Part shown: in pieces, positions 47,444-54,739 of the stretch
How the letters are laid out: each line of letters opens with the position of its first letter
Numbering within the stretch: position 1 is the first letter of the stretch
From: an uncultured Rhodobacter sp.
GTDB taxonomy: Bacteria; Pseudomonadota; Alphaproteobacteria; Rhodobacterales; Rhodobacteraceae
DNA: 64,000 nt
Direction of reading: 5' to 3'
Assembly (NCBI GenBank): GCA_945952585.1
Contig: CAMFII010000006.1
Coordinates: forward strand, 124,001 to 188,000
The notes under the pieces: generated by a model
Told to the model about the DNA's origin: nothing
The model's input: only the letters and a program-made list of their open reading frames with translations
Databases searched by the model: none
Made by a program: the position numbers and the translations under genes

Positions 47444-49288
47444 TCAGGCCGCCTCGGCTTCTTCCTCTTCGGCGGACTGCCGCGCCCACATCGCCGCGTA
47501 GCGCCCGCCCTTGGCCACCAGGTCCTCGTGCCGGCCTTCCTCGATGATGCGCCCGGCCTCGAGCACGATGATCCGGTCGCTGTCGACGATGGTGGACAGC
47601 CGATGCGCGATGGTGATGACGCTGCGGCCCTTGCCCATCGCCTTGAGGCTTTCCTGGATGTCACGCTCGGTCTGGGTGTCGAGCGCGCTCGTCGCCTCGT
47701 CCAGAAGCAGGATCGGCGGGTTCTTGAGCAGCGTCCGCGCGATGCCGACCCGCTGTTTCTCGCCGCCGGACAGCTTCAGCCCGCGTTCGCCCACGGTGGT
47801 CTCGTAGCCCGCCGGAAGCGCCATGATGAAGTCATGGATCCGCGCGGCCTTTGCCGCCGCCTCGACCTCGTCGCGGGTGGCGTCGGGACGACCATAGGCG
47901 ATGTTGTAATAGACCGTGTCGTTGAACAGCACCGTATCCTGCGGCACGACGCCGATGCTGCCGTGGATCGAATCCTGGGTGACGTCGCGCAGGTCCTGCC
48001 CGTCGATGCGGATCGCCCCGCCGGTCACGTCGTAGAAGCGGAACAGGAGCCGCCCGATCGTCGACTTGCCCGATCCCGACGGCCCGACCAGCGCCACCGT
48101 CTCGCCCGGCCCGACGCGCAGGGAGATGCCCCTCAGGATCTGCCGTTCGGGATCGTAGGCGAACTCGACCTGGTCGAAGACAACCTCGCCATTCGTGACC
48201 TTAAGGTCCGGCGCACCGGGCTTGTCCTTGACCTCGGCGGGCTGGCCCAGAAGGCCGAACATCTCGCCCATGTCGACCAGCGCCTGCCGGATCTCGCGGT
48301 AGACCGTGCCGAGGAAGTTCAGCGGCATGGTGATCTGGATCATGTAGGCGTTGACCATGACGAAGTCGCCGACGGTCAGCTGCCCCGCCTGCACCCCCAT
48401 CGCCGCCATGACCATGACGATGACGAGGCCGGTGGTGATGATCGCCGACTGGCCGGCGTTCAGCACGCTCAGCGACAGGCCGGTCTTGACCGCCGCCTTC
48501 TCGTAGCGCTGCATCGCCACGTCATAGCGCGCCGCCTCGCGCGCCTCGGCGCCGAAATACTTCACCGTCTCGAAGTTCAGCAGGCTGTCGATGGCCTTCT
48601 GGTTGGCGTCGGTGTCCTGGTCGTTCATCTCGCGCCGGACCTTCACCCGCCATTCGGTGACGCGGAAGGTGAAGGCGACGTAAATCGCGATCGTGACCAC
48701 GACGACGACCGTGTACTGCCAGCCGAACATGACGGCGAAGATCGCCGAGACCAGCGTCAACTCGATGATGAGCGGCCCGATCGAGAACAGCAGGAAGCGC
48801 AGCAGGAAATCGACGCCCTTCACCCCGCGCTCGATGATCCGGCTCAGGCCGCCGGTCTTGCGGGTGATGTGATAGCGCAGCGACAGGCGGTGGATATGGG
48901 TAAAGGTTTCGAGCGCCAGCTGGCGCAGGGCGCGCTGGCCGACCTTCACGAAGACCGCATCGCGCAATTCGTTGAAGGCGACAGAGGCAAGCCGCGCCAC
49001 GCCATAGGCCACGGTCAGGCCGACCGCCCCGTAGATCAGCAGCCAGCCATCGTCGCGATGCTCGTTGGTGAGCGAATCCACCGCCGCCTTGTAAAGGAAG
49101 GGGGTGAAGACCGAAACGAGACGCGCCACGATCAGGAAGGTCAGCGCGATCATCACCCGGCGCTTGACCCAGCCCATGCCCGGCGCCGAAGGCCAGAGAT
49201 AGGGGGCGACGCGGCGGATGGTTTCCCACCCTTTCGTCGGACGGTCGGAAACATCGGCGCTGGTGGCGCTGGCAGTCAGCTTGCGCAT
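47444..49288 (-). CDS. Atm1-type ABC exporter (permease-ATPase)
   Basis: The 614-residue half-transporter has six membrane helices (about 40-330) and an ATPase with GPSGSGKST, LSGGEKQRVGIARTLL, ILLLDEATSALD and a histidine switch. The sequence (LRYHITRKTGGLSRIIERG, NFETVKYFGAEAREAARYD) is of the Atm1/HMT1 group. That group exports glutathione-linked metals or sulfur compounds. It is divergent from arsR-GST across 101 bases with palindromic sites, which fits metal- or thiol-related control. Confidence 0.93.
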   Translation of the reverse strand: MRKLTASATSADVSDRPTKGWETIRRVAPYLWPSAPGMGWVKRRVMIALTFLIVARLVSVFTPFLYKAAVDSLTNEHRDDGWLLIYGAVGLTVAYGVARLASVAFNELRDAVFVKVGQRALRQLALETFTHIHRLSLRYHITRKTGGLSRIIERGVKGVDFLLRFLLFSIGPLIIELTLVSAIFAVMFGWQYTVVVVVTIAIYVAFTFRVTEWRVKVRREMNDQDTDANQKAIDSLLNFETVKYFGAEAREAARYDVAMQRYEKAAVKTGLSLSVLNAGQSAIITTGLVIVMVMAAMGVQAGQLTVGDFVMVNAYMIQITMPLNFLGTVYREIRQALVDMGEMFGLLGQPAEVKDKPGAPDLKVTNGEVVFDQVEFAYDPERQILRGISLRVGPGETVALVGPSGSGKSTIGRLLFRFYDVTGGAIRIDGQDLRDVTQDSIHGSIGVVPQDTVLFNDTVYYNIAYGRPDATRDEVEAAAKAARIHDFIMALPAGYETTVGERGLKLSGGEKQRVGIARTLLKNPPILLLDEATSALDTQTERDIQESLKAMGKGRSVITIAHRLSTIVDSDRIIVLEAGRIIEEGRHEDLVAKGGRYAAMWARQSAEEEEAEAA

Positions 49289-49345
49289 GGAACTTTCTCA
49301 GAAATCCCGAAACGGGAGAGGATTGCATTGTCCAAGGAGGGGTTC

Positions 49346-49387
49346 TGGAGTAGAACTCCACTATTCAACGATTCACGAGTAGTTGAA
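49346..49387. promoter_or_regulatory. Operator-like palindromes upstream of arsR
   Basis: TGGAGT-AGA-ACTCCA (49346-49360) is a perfect 6-3-6 palindrome. TTCAAC-N12-GTTGAA (49364-49387) is a perfect dyad ending two bases before the arsR ATG. Both lie in the divergent spacer toward the ABC gene. ArsR-family operators are often 12-2-12 or similar dyads with TTCAA cores, so the second is the better candidate for autoregulation. Confidence 0.6.
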
Positions 49388-49389
49388 GG

Positions 49390-49734
49390 ATGGAGCAAAG
49401 TAAAGTCCTCGCCGCCCTGTCGGCCCTGTCACATGAATCGCGGCTGGAGCTGATCCGGCTGCTGATGGACAAGGGCGACGAGGGACTGGCGGCCGGCGCC
49501 ATTGGCGAAGCGCTCGGCCTCGGCGCGTCGCGGCTTTCCTTCCACTTGTCGGCCCTCGAACAGGCCGGGCTCATCCGCTCGCGCCGCGCGTCACGCAACG
49601 TGATCTATGTCGTCGACCGCGAGGGGATCGGCCGCACCCTCGGTTTCCTGCTCGCCGATTGCTGCAAGGGCGACGCCAAGGTCATGGCCTGCTGCCGCGA
49701 GGCCTCGGAACAGGCGGACGAGGACGGGCGTTAG
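49390..49734 (+). CDS. ArsR-family transcriptional regulator with C-terminal Cys pairs
   Basis: The 114-residue protein has the winged helix of ArsR (LSALSHESRLELIRLL, GLGASRLSFHLSALEQAGLI, RASRNVIYVVD). The usual ELCVCDL metal site is missing; the matching region reads GLAAGAIGE. Instead two cysteine pairs, Cys91-92 and Cys101-102 (CCKGDAKVMACC), lie in the C-terminal part and could bind metal or sense redox state. The likely targets are itself, the downstream GST gene and the divergent Atm1-type gene. Confidence 0.9.
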   Translation: MEQSKVLAALSALSHESRLELIRLLMDKGDEGLAAGAIGEALGLGASRLSFHLSALEQAGLIRSRRASRNVIYVVDREGIGRTLGFLLADCCKGDAKVMACCREASEQADEDGR

Positions 49735-49790
49735 GATCCTGCCGGCGGCCGCCCGACCGGCTTCGCCCTTCCCTGCGGAGGAAGCCTGCA

Positions 49791-50432
49791 ATGACCGTGA
49801 CGATCACCGCCTTTGACCGTTCCCCAGACGGCGGAAAGGGCCTCGCGCGGGATACCCGCGTGCGGTGGGCACTGGAGGAGGTCGGGCAACCCTACGAGGT
49901 CCGTCTTGTCAGCTTCGCCGCGCTGAAGGAACCCGCCCATCTTGCGCTGAACCCCTTTGGCCAGATCCCGACCTACGAGGAAGATGGCCTTGTCCTGTTC
50001 GAGACCGGCGCGATCGTGCTGCATGTGGCCGAAACCCGGGACGGCCTGCTTCCGATGGATCCCGCAGCGCGCGCAAGGGCCATCGCCTGGATGTTCGCGG
50101 CGGTCAACACGGTCGAACCGCCGATCCTCGACCTGTCCATCGCCCGGCTTCAGGAACGGGACCGACCCTGGGCGGCCGGCCGCCTGCCCCTGGTCGAGGA
50201 GCGCGTCCGAACCCGACTCCGGCAACTGTCGGCGCGGCTGGGCGACGCGGACTGGCTCGACGGCGACTTCACCGCCGGCGACCTGATGATGGTCTCTGTC
50301 CTGCTGCGCCTGCGGTCCTCGGGCTTGCTCGACGAATTCCCCAGGCTTTCCGCCTATGTCGCGCGCGGCGAGGCGCGGCCTGCCTACCGCCGCGCCTTTG
50401 CCGACCAGCTTGCGGTCAACACCCGGCCCTAG
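49791..50432 (+). CDS. Glutathione S-transferase family protein
   Basis: The 213-residue protein has a thioredoxin-like N-domain (residues 1-80; GKGLARDTRVRWALEEVGQP, NPFGQIPTYEEDGLVLFETGAI) and an alpha-helical C-domain. The active Ser/Cys of the first helix is not evident; the LARDTRVRWALEE helix follows directly. It is 56 bases after arsR and likely under its control. Start ATG 49791 follows GCGGAGGAAGCCTGCA. Confidence 0.88.
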   Translation: MTVTITAFDRSPDGGKGLARDTRVRWALEEVGQPYEVRLVSFAALKEPAHLALNPFGQIPTYEEDGLVLFETGAIVLHVAETRDGLLPMDPAARARAIAWMFAAVNTVEPPILDLSIARLQERDRPWAAGRLPLVEERVRTRLRQLSARLGDADWLDGDFTAGDLMMVSVLLRLRSSGLLDEFPRLSAYVARGEARPAYRRAFADQLAVNTRP

Positions 50433-51754
50433 TCCTTCTTCGGCACCGTGAACACCTGTCCGGGATAGATCAGGTCCGGGTCCTTGATCTGCGCCTTGTT
50501 GGCCTCGAACACGCGCACATACATCACCCCGTCGCCGTAGTTCTCCTTAGCGATCTCCCACAGGGTGAAGCCGGGCTGGACGGTGATGTTGACCGGCTTG
50601 CCGGTCTTCGACCGCAGCGCAGCCAGCGCGTCGGGCGCTTCGCGCTGGAACGGCGTCTCGTAGCGCGAGGTGACGTCGCCGGTCGCGTCCAGCTGGTCAG
50701 CGCGCAGCGTGTAGACGCCCGGCGCCACCTCGCCGAGCGTGCCGCTCCAGCTGCCATCCGCGCCGACCGTCGCCTCGAGCACCGGCTTGTTGTCCAGGTA
50801 AAGCCTGAGCGGCGAGCCCGCCTTGCCGTGACCGGACAGCTGCACCGCCCCGGTCGAGGAGTAGGAGATCGCGCCGATCGTCACGTTGTCAGGCAGGCCA
50901 GACGCGCCCTGCAGCACCTTGGCGCCGCTGTCGGTCACCAGAACGGCCGTGGAGGTTTCGCTGCCCGCCGCTTCAGGTTCGCTGTCGTCCTCGGCGGTTG
51001 CAGTGGTGCCGGCCGCTTCTGCCGCCGGCTGGGTTTCGGTTGCCGCCGTGGCCGTCGTTTCGGTGGTCGCGCTCTCGGTCGAGGCCGTGGCCGAGGATGT
51101 CGGCTCCGTCTGGGCCGCGCCCGCCTGGGCGGTATCGCCGGCCGCCGGAGCAGCCTGGGTGCCGCCATCCGCTGCGGTTTCAGCCTGTGCCACCTGAGTT
51201 TCGTCCGCGGTCGTCCCCGTCGCGCCGGCATCCGTCGTCGCCGCGGTCGCGGGTGTCGGCGCCAGAACCACTTCGTCGGCCGAGGCAACGGCCTCGCCCG
51301 TCTCGGGCTGCATCGACAGCTGGACCACCCTTGGCGTGGCGCTTGGCGGCAGCGCGAACATGGCGACGAACTTGCCTTGCGGATCGGCCACCGCGCTGGC
51401 CTTTTCGACGCCGTCGATCTTGACCGAAACCTCGGCTCCCGCCAGGGCGCGCCCGGCAACCAACGCGTCGCCCTCGGGCGACACCCGGACGACGTCGAAG
51501 GCCGGAGGTTCAGGCTTTGCAGCCGGTGCCGCCGCCGCGGTTTCCGTCGCGGGCGCGGCCGCAGGCGCAGCGGTCTCTGTTGCCACGGTCTTGGCCGGCT
51601 CGCTGGCCGGCGCTGTCGTCTCGGCTGTCTCGGCCGGCTTCGGCGCGGGCGACTGCCCCTTGAAGATCAGAACGCCTGCCCCGACGATCACCGCCGCGCC
51701 GCCCGCCAGAACCAGCGCCCTTGCGCCGGTTCCCATGTCTTTCCACCCCGACAT
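50429..51754 (-). CDS. LysM-domain membrane-anchored protein with low-complexity region
   Basis: The 441-residue protein has one N-terminal membrane helix (ARALVLAGGAAVIVGAGVLIF) and an Ala/Thr/Glu/Pro-rich region. A folded segment in between (FDVVRVSPEGDALVAGRALAGAEVSVKIDG) repeats in part later (GSPLRLYLDNKPVLEATVG). A C-terminal LysM domain follows (VQPGFTLWEIAKENYGDGVMYVRVFEAN then IYPGQVFTVPKK). It should bind peptidoglycan. Its stop overlaps the GST stop by 4 bases. The frame continues upstream, but ATG 51754 gives the usual short N-terminus. Confidence 0.88.
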   Translation of the reverse strand: MSGWKDMGTGARALVLAGGAAVIVGAGVLIFKGQSPAPKPAETAETTAPASEPAKTVATETAAPAAAPATETAAAAPAAKPEPPAFDVVRVSPEGDALVAGRALAGAEVSVKIDGVEKASAVADPQGKFVAMFALPPSATPRVVQLSMQPETGEAVASADEVVLAPTPATAATTDAGATGTTADETQVAQAETAADGGTQAAPAAGDTAQAGAAQTEPTSSATASTESATTETTATAATETQPAAEAAGTTATAEDDSEPEAAGSETSTAVLVTDSGAKVLQGASGLPDNVTIGAISYSSTGAVQLSGHGKAGSPLRLYLDNKPVLEATVGADGSWSGTLGEVAPGVYTLRADQLDATGDVTSRYETPFQREAPDALAALRSKTGKPVNITVQPGFTLWEIAKENYGDGVMYVRVFEANKAQIKDPDLIYPGQVFTVPKKD

Positions 51755-51857
51755 TCCAAAATCCCCCTGCCGGGCCTGTTGCCGACCCGTGCTTGTCCTT
51801 CCCGTAGCAACCCAGATAACAATCCGCAACGCAACAGATTTCAGGACCTCCCCACAG

Positions 51858-52412
51858 ATGATTCCGCTTCGTTCCGTCTGCGTGTTCTGCGGCTCACGCC
51901 CCGGCGCCCGCCCCGCCTATGCCGAGGCTGCTCGCGCGGTCGGGCGGCTGATCGCCGCCGAAGGCTGGCGACTGGTCTACGGGGCGGGCGATGTCGGCCT
52001 GATGGGCGAGGTGGCGCGCGCGGCCCAGGCCGACGGCGCGCGGTCGCTCGGCGTCATCCCGACCCACCTGCTCTTGCGGGAAAAGGGCAAGCGCGACCTG
52101 ACCTCCTTCGTCATCACCGAGGACATGCACGAGCGGAAAAAGGTCATGTTCATGAATTCGGACGCGATCGTGGTCCTGCCCGGCGGCGCCGGTACGCTCG
52201 ACGAATATTTCGAGGTGCTGACCTGGCGCCAGATCGGGTTGCACAAGAAGCCGATCTTCCTGCTCAATACCGAAGGCTACTGGGACCCGCTCATGGCGCT
52301 TGGCGACCATGTCATCGCAGAAGGCTTCGCCGAGGACGCGATGCGCAGCTACTCGACGCTGGTCCCGGATGTCGAGACGCTGGCCGACCGGCTGCGCGCC
52401 GCGCTTTCCTGA
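51858..52412 (+). CDS. LOG-family (TIGR00730) nucleoside 5'-monophosphate phosphoribohydrolase
   Basis: The 184-residue protein has the Rossmann-type LOG pattern: VCVFCGSRPGARPAYAEAAR, LVYGAGDVGLMGEVARAA and the catalytic PGGAGTLDEYFEVLTWRQ. Plant members free cytokinin bases; bacterial members cut AMP-type nucleotides. The start at 51858 is set by the MIPLRSVCVFCGS N-terminus. Its 3' end overlaps rarD in antisense by 64 bases. Confidence 0.92.
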   Translation: MIPLRSVCVFCGSRPGARPAYAEAARAVGRLIAAEGWRLVYGAGDVGLMGEVARAAQADGARSLGVIPTHLLLREKGKRDLTSFVITEDMHERKKVMFMNSDAIVVLPGGAGTLDEYFEVLTWRQIGLHKKPIFLLNTEGYWDPLMALGDHVIAEGFAEDAMRSYSTLVPDVETLADRLRAALS

Positions 52413-53314
52413 CGGAAGGACGCCAGCGAATAGATCGCGACGGCGAGCCAGATCAGCGCGAAGGCCGCCTTGTGCCAGATGGTGAAGGGCTCGCCGAACA
52501 CCACAACAGCGCATAGGAATTGCAGCGTCGGATTGACGAACTGCACCAGCCCGACGGTCGCCATCGACGCCTTGTGCGTGGCATAGGCAAACAGGATCAG
52601 CGGCCCCCCGGTGATGATCCCTGATCCAACGAGCAACAGGGTCGTCGTCCAGCCGTCGCCGGGACTGTGGCCCAGGAAATGCCCGCCCGGACGCCCGCCC
52701 TCGCTGAACCAGCCGGACTGGACCCCTATGATCCAGATCAGCGCCAAGGGCGCAAGCAGCGTCACCTCGGCGGTGACCGAGGTAACCGGGTCGGCCTTAA
52801 GCTGCTTCTTCACCAACCCGTAGATGCCGAAAGTGATGGCCAGCGTCAGCGCGATCCAGGGCGGCACATGCAAGCCCCAGGTCAGAAGCGCGACAGCCAC
52901 CGCGGCGATTCCTGCAGCCACCCCTTGCAGGGCCGACAGCCTTTCGCCGAAGAACACGACCCCGATCACGACGGCGACGATGGGGAAGATGTAGTAGCCA
53001 AGGCTCGCCTCGGTCGCCATGCCGATCTGGACCGAGAGGATGAACAGGAACCAGTTGGTCGAGATCATCAGCGCGGCCAGCGCCACGACCCAGACGTCGT
53101 GTGACCGGATCAGGCTGCCGACCTCACTGAGCCGCCCTTTCACCAGCAGCACGACGGCGAAGAAGACCGCCGACCAGATCGTGCGGTGGCTCAGCACCTC
53201 CAGCGGCGGAACCTGTTCGAGCACCTTGTAGTAAAGCGGCGAAAGACCCCAGATCACCGCGGCGGCCAGCATGGCAAGTACGCCCTTGGTCCCCTCGCTC
53301 ACGCCCTGCCCCAT
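52349..53314 (-). CDS. rarD: EamA-family transporter RarD
   Basis: The 321-residue protein has ten membrane segments in two EamA repeats. It starts GVLAMLAAAVIWGLSPLYYKVL, with the RarD markers LEVLSHRTIWSAVF, WFLFILSVQIGMATEASLGYYIFP and GSGIITGGPLILFAYA. RarD-type proteins are linked to chloramphenicol sensitivity in Pseudomonas; the natural substrate is unclear. The last residues (SAARSRSASVSTSG...) come from sequence that overlaps the LOG gene in antisense. Confidence 0.9.
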   Translation of the reverse strand: MGQGVSEGTKGVLAMLAAAVIWGLSPLYYKVLEQVPPLEVLSHRTIWSAVFFAVVLLVKGRLSEVGSLIRSHDVWVVALAALMISTNWFLFILSVQIGMATEASLGYYIFPIVAVVIGVVFFGERLSALQGVAAGIAAVAVALLTWGLHVPPWIALTLAITFGIYGLVKKQLKADPVTSVTAEVTLLAPLALIWIIGVQSGWFSEGGRPGGHFLGHSPGDGWTTTLLLVGSGIITGGPLILFAYATHKASMATVGLVQFVNPTLQFLCAVVVFGEPFTIWHKAAFALIWLAVAIYSLASFRQESAARSRSASVSTSGTSVE

Positions 53315-53330
53315 TCGAAATGACCCAATG

Positions 53331-53362
53331 AAAACCGCCGCCCGGACTGCCGGGCGGCGGAA
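53331..53362 (-). terminator. Terminator downstream of sodB
   Basis: CCGCCGCCCGG and CCGGGCGGCGG form an 11-bp perfect stem with a 4-base loop (53335-53360). On the minus strand it is followed by TTTT. Confidence 0.88.
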
Positions 53363-53398
53363 TGAGGATTTGCAGATTAGCCGATCAGCGGCAAGCGG

Positions 53399-54001
53399 TC
53401 AGAGCTTGGCCGCGACCGCTTCCCAGTTCACCAGCTTCTCGAGGAAGTTGGTCAGGTAGGCCGGGCGCTTGTTGCGGAAGTCGATGTAGTAGCTGTGCTC
53501 CCACACGTCGCAACCCAGAAGCGCGGTCTGGCCGAAGCAGAGCGGGTTCACGCCGTTCTCGGTCTTGGTGATCTTGAGGCTGCCGTCCTTGTCCTTGACG
53601 AGCCAGGCCCAGCCCGAGCCGAACTGGCCGGCACCGGCGGCGGAAAAGTCGTCCTTGAACTTCTGGACCGACCCGAAGGCTTCGGTCAGCGCCTTTTCCA
53701 GCGCGCCCGGGATCTTCTTGTTCTCGCCCGGCGCCATCCAGGTCCAGAACTGGTTGTGGTTCCAGTGCTGGCTGGCGTTGTTGAAGATGCCGTTCTGGGC
53801 CACCGCGCCGGCCTGGTAGGTGCCTTTGACGATGTCCTCGAGCGATTTCGATTCCCACTCGGTGCCTGCAATCAGCTTGTTGCCGTTGTCGACATAGGCC
53901 TTGTGGTGCAGGTCGTGGTGATACTCCAGCGTCTCCTTCGACATGCCGAGGGAGGCCAGCGCATCATGGGCATAGGGAAGATCGGGAAGGGTGAAAGCCA
54001 T
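53399..54001 (-). CDS. sodB: Iron superoxide dismutase
   Basis: SodB dismutates superoxide in the cytosol. The 200-residue protein has the four metal ligands in LEYHHDLHHKAYVDN, NASQHWNHNQFW and the DVWEHSYYIDF signature. The QFW and AGAGQFGSGWAWL motifs favour the iron type. It is downstream of soxG on the same strand with a 180-base gap that holds a hairpin and probably its own promoter. Confidence 0.96.
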   Translation of the reverse strand: MAFTLPDLPYAHDALASLGMSKETLEYHHDLHHKAYVDNGNKLIAGTEWESKSLEDIVKGTYQAGAVAQNGIFNNASQHWNHNQFWTWMAPGENKKIPGALEKALTEAFGSVQKFKDDFSAAGAGQFGSGWAWLVKDKDGSLKITKTENGVNPLCFGQTALLGCDVWEHSYYIDFRNKRPAYLTNFLEKLVNWEAVAAKL

Positions 54002-54090
54002 CTGAGCATTCCTTTCGCTTCTGTTCGCTCGGGCGGCATCTTTGTCGCCGCGCGGCCGGGGTCAAGGTCAATCTGTCGCGGAATGGCGAA

Positions 54091-54107
54091 AGGACAAGCC
54101 TTGTCCT
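54091..54107 (-). terminator. Hairpin between soxG and sodB
   Basis: AGGACAA-GCC-TTGTCCT is a perfect 7-3-7 dyad. On the minus strand it is followed by TTC, so it could be a weak terminator of the sox operon, or a regulator site for sodB. The spacer 54002-54181 shows nothing else that I can name. Confidence 0.45.
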
Positions 54108-54181
54108 CAGTCGGAGGGGTAATCACTCCGGGCACGGACAGGCTCCCGCCAATCGCATTGCGAGGCGAGGGCCTGGTAAAA

Positions 54182-54739
54182 TCAGGCCAGACCCAGCTCG
54201 CTGCCGGGCTGCGCGGAGTGCTCCAGAAGGCCGAAGACATAGCCTGCGACCGAGCGGAAGCAGACGATGCGGTAGCCGCCCCCCTGCCGCCAGAAGGCAC
54301 CGGCCACCTGCGCGAGGCGCGTACGGCGTAACTCGCCCTCGGCCAGGGTCGAATGATCGACCGGCGACAGCTTCATCAGCACTTCGGCCGCATCTCCGCC
54401 CTCGACATCGAACACCGCGCGGGCGTCCGACACGTCGACGGCCAGATGATGCTGGCCCTTCAGCGCTTTCGCCACAGCCTCCAAGGCCTTGCCGACCTCG
54501 GCATAGGGCACAACCAGCAGGTATTCGTCCGGGCTCATCCAGCCGGCCGCCCGGTCGCCATCGATGACGATCCGGCGCTGCTCCGGCACGGCACAGCCGG
54601 TCGCCGCCTTGATCGCCTTGTCGAGCCCCGCCGTTCCCGGCTTCGCCCGCAAGGTGATCATGCCCAGGGGTCCGATCTCGCGGATCGTGGCGAAGCCGCG
54701 ATAGGTCTTGCCGCCCAATGCGCTGACAGGCTCAGACAT
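54182..54739 (-). CDS. soxG: Sarcosine oxidase gamma subunit
   Basis: SoxG is the small accessory subunit of heterotetrameric sarcosine oxidase. The 185-residue protein resembles a short glycine cleavage T-like domain (RIVIDGDRAAGWMSPDEYLLV, LSPVDHSTLAEGELRRTRLAQV, VCFRSVAGYVFGLLEHSA). Its ATG at 54739 overlaps the soxA stop by 8 bases. A longer frame upstream is only overlap. Confidence 0.9.
   Translation of the reverse strand: MSEPVSALGGKTYRGFATIREIGPLGMITLRAKPGTAGLDKAIKAATGCAVPEQRRIVIDGDRAAGWMSPDEYLLVVPYAEVGKALEAVAKALKGQHHLAVDVSDARAVFDVEGGDAAEVLMKLSPVDHSTLAEGELRRTRLAQVAGAFWRQGGGYRIVCFRSVAGYVFGLLEHSAQPGSELGLA

Noticed and set aside
49865..52516. An 883-codon plus-strand frame over GST, the LysM gene and LOG
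   Set aside because: It crosses three well-supported genes in other frames and has no domain signal of its own; the Gly/Arg-rich part is the reverse of the LysM protein's Ala/Thr-rich linker.
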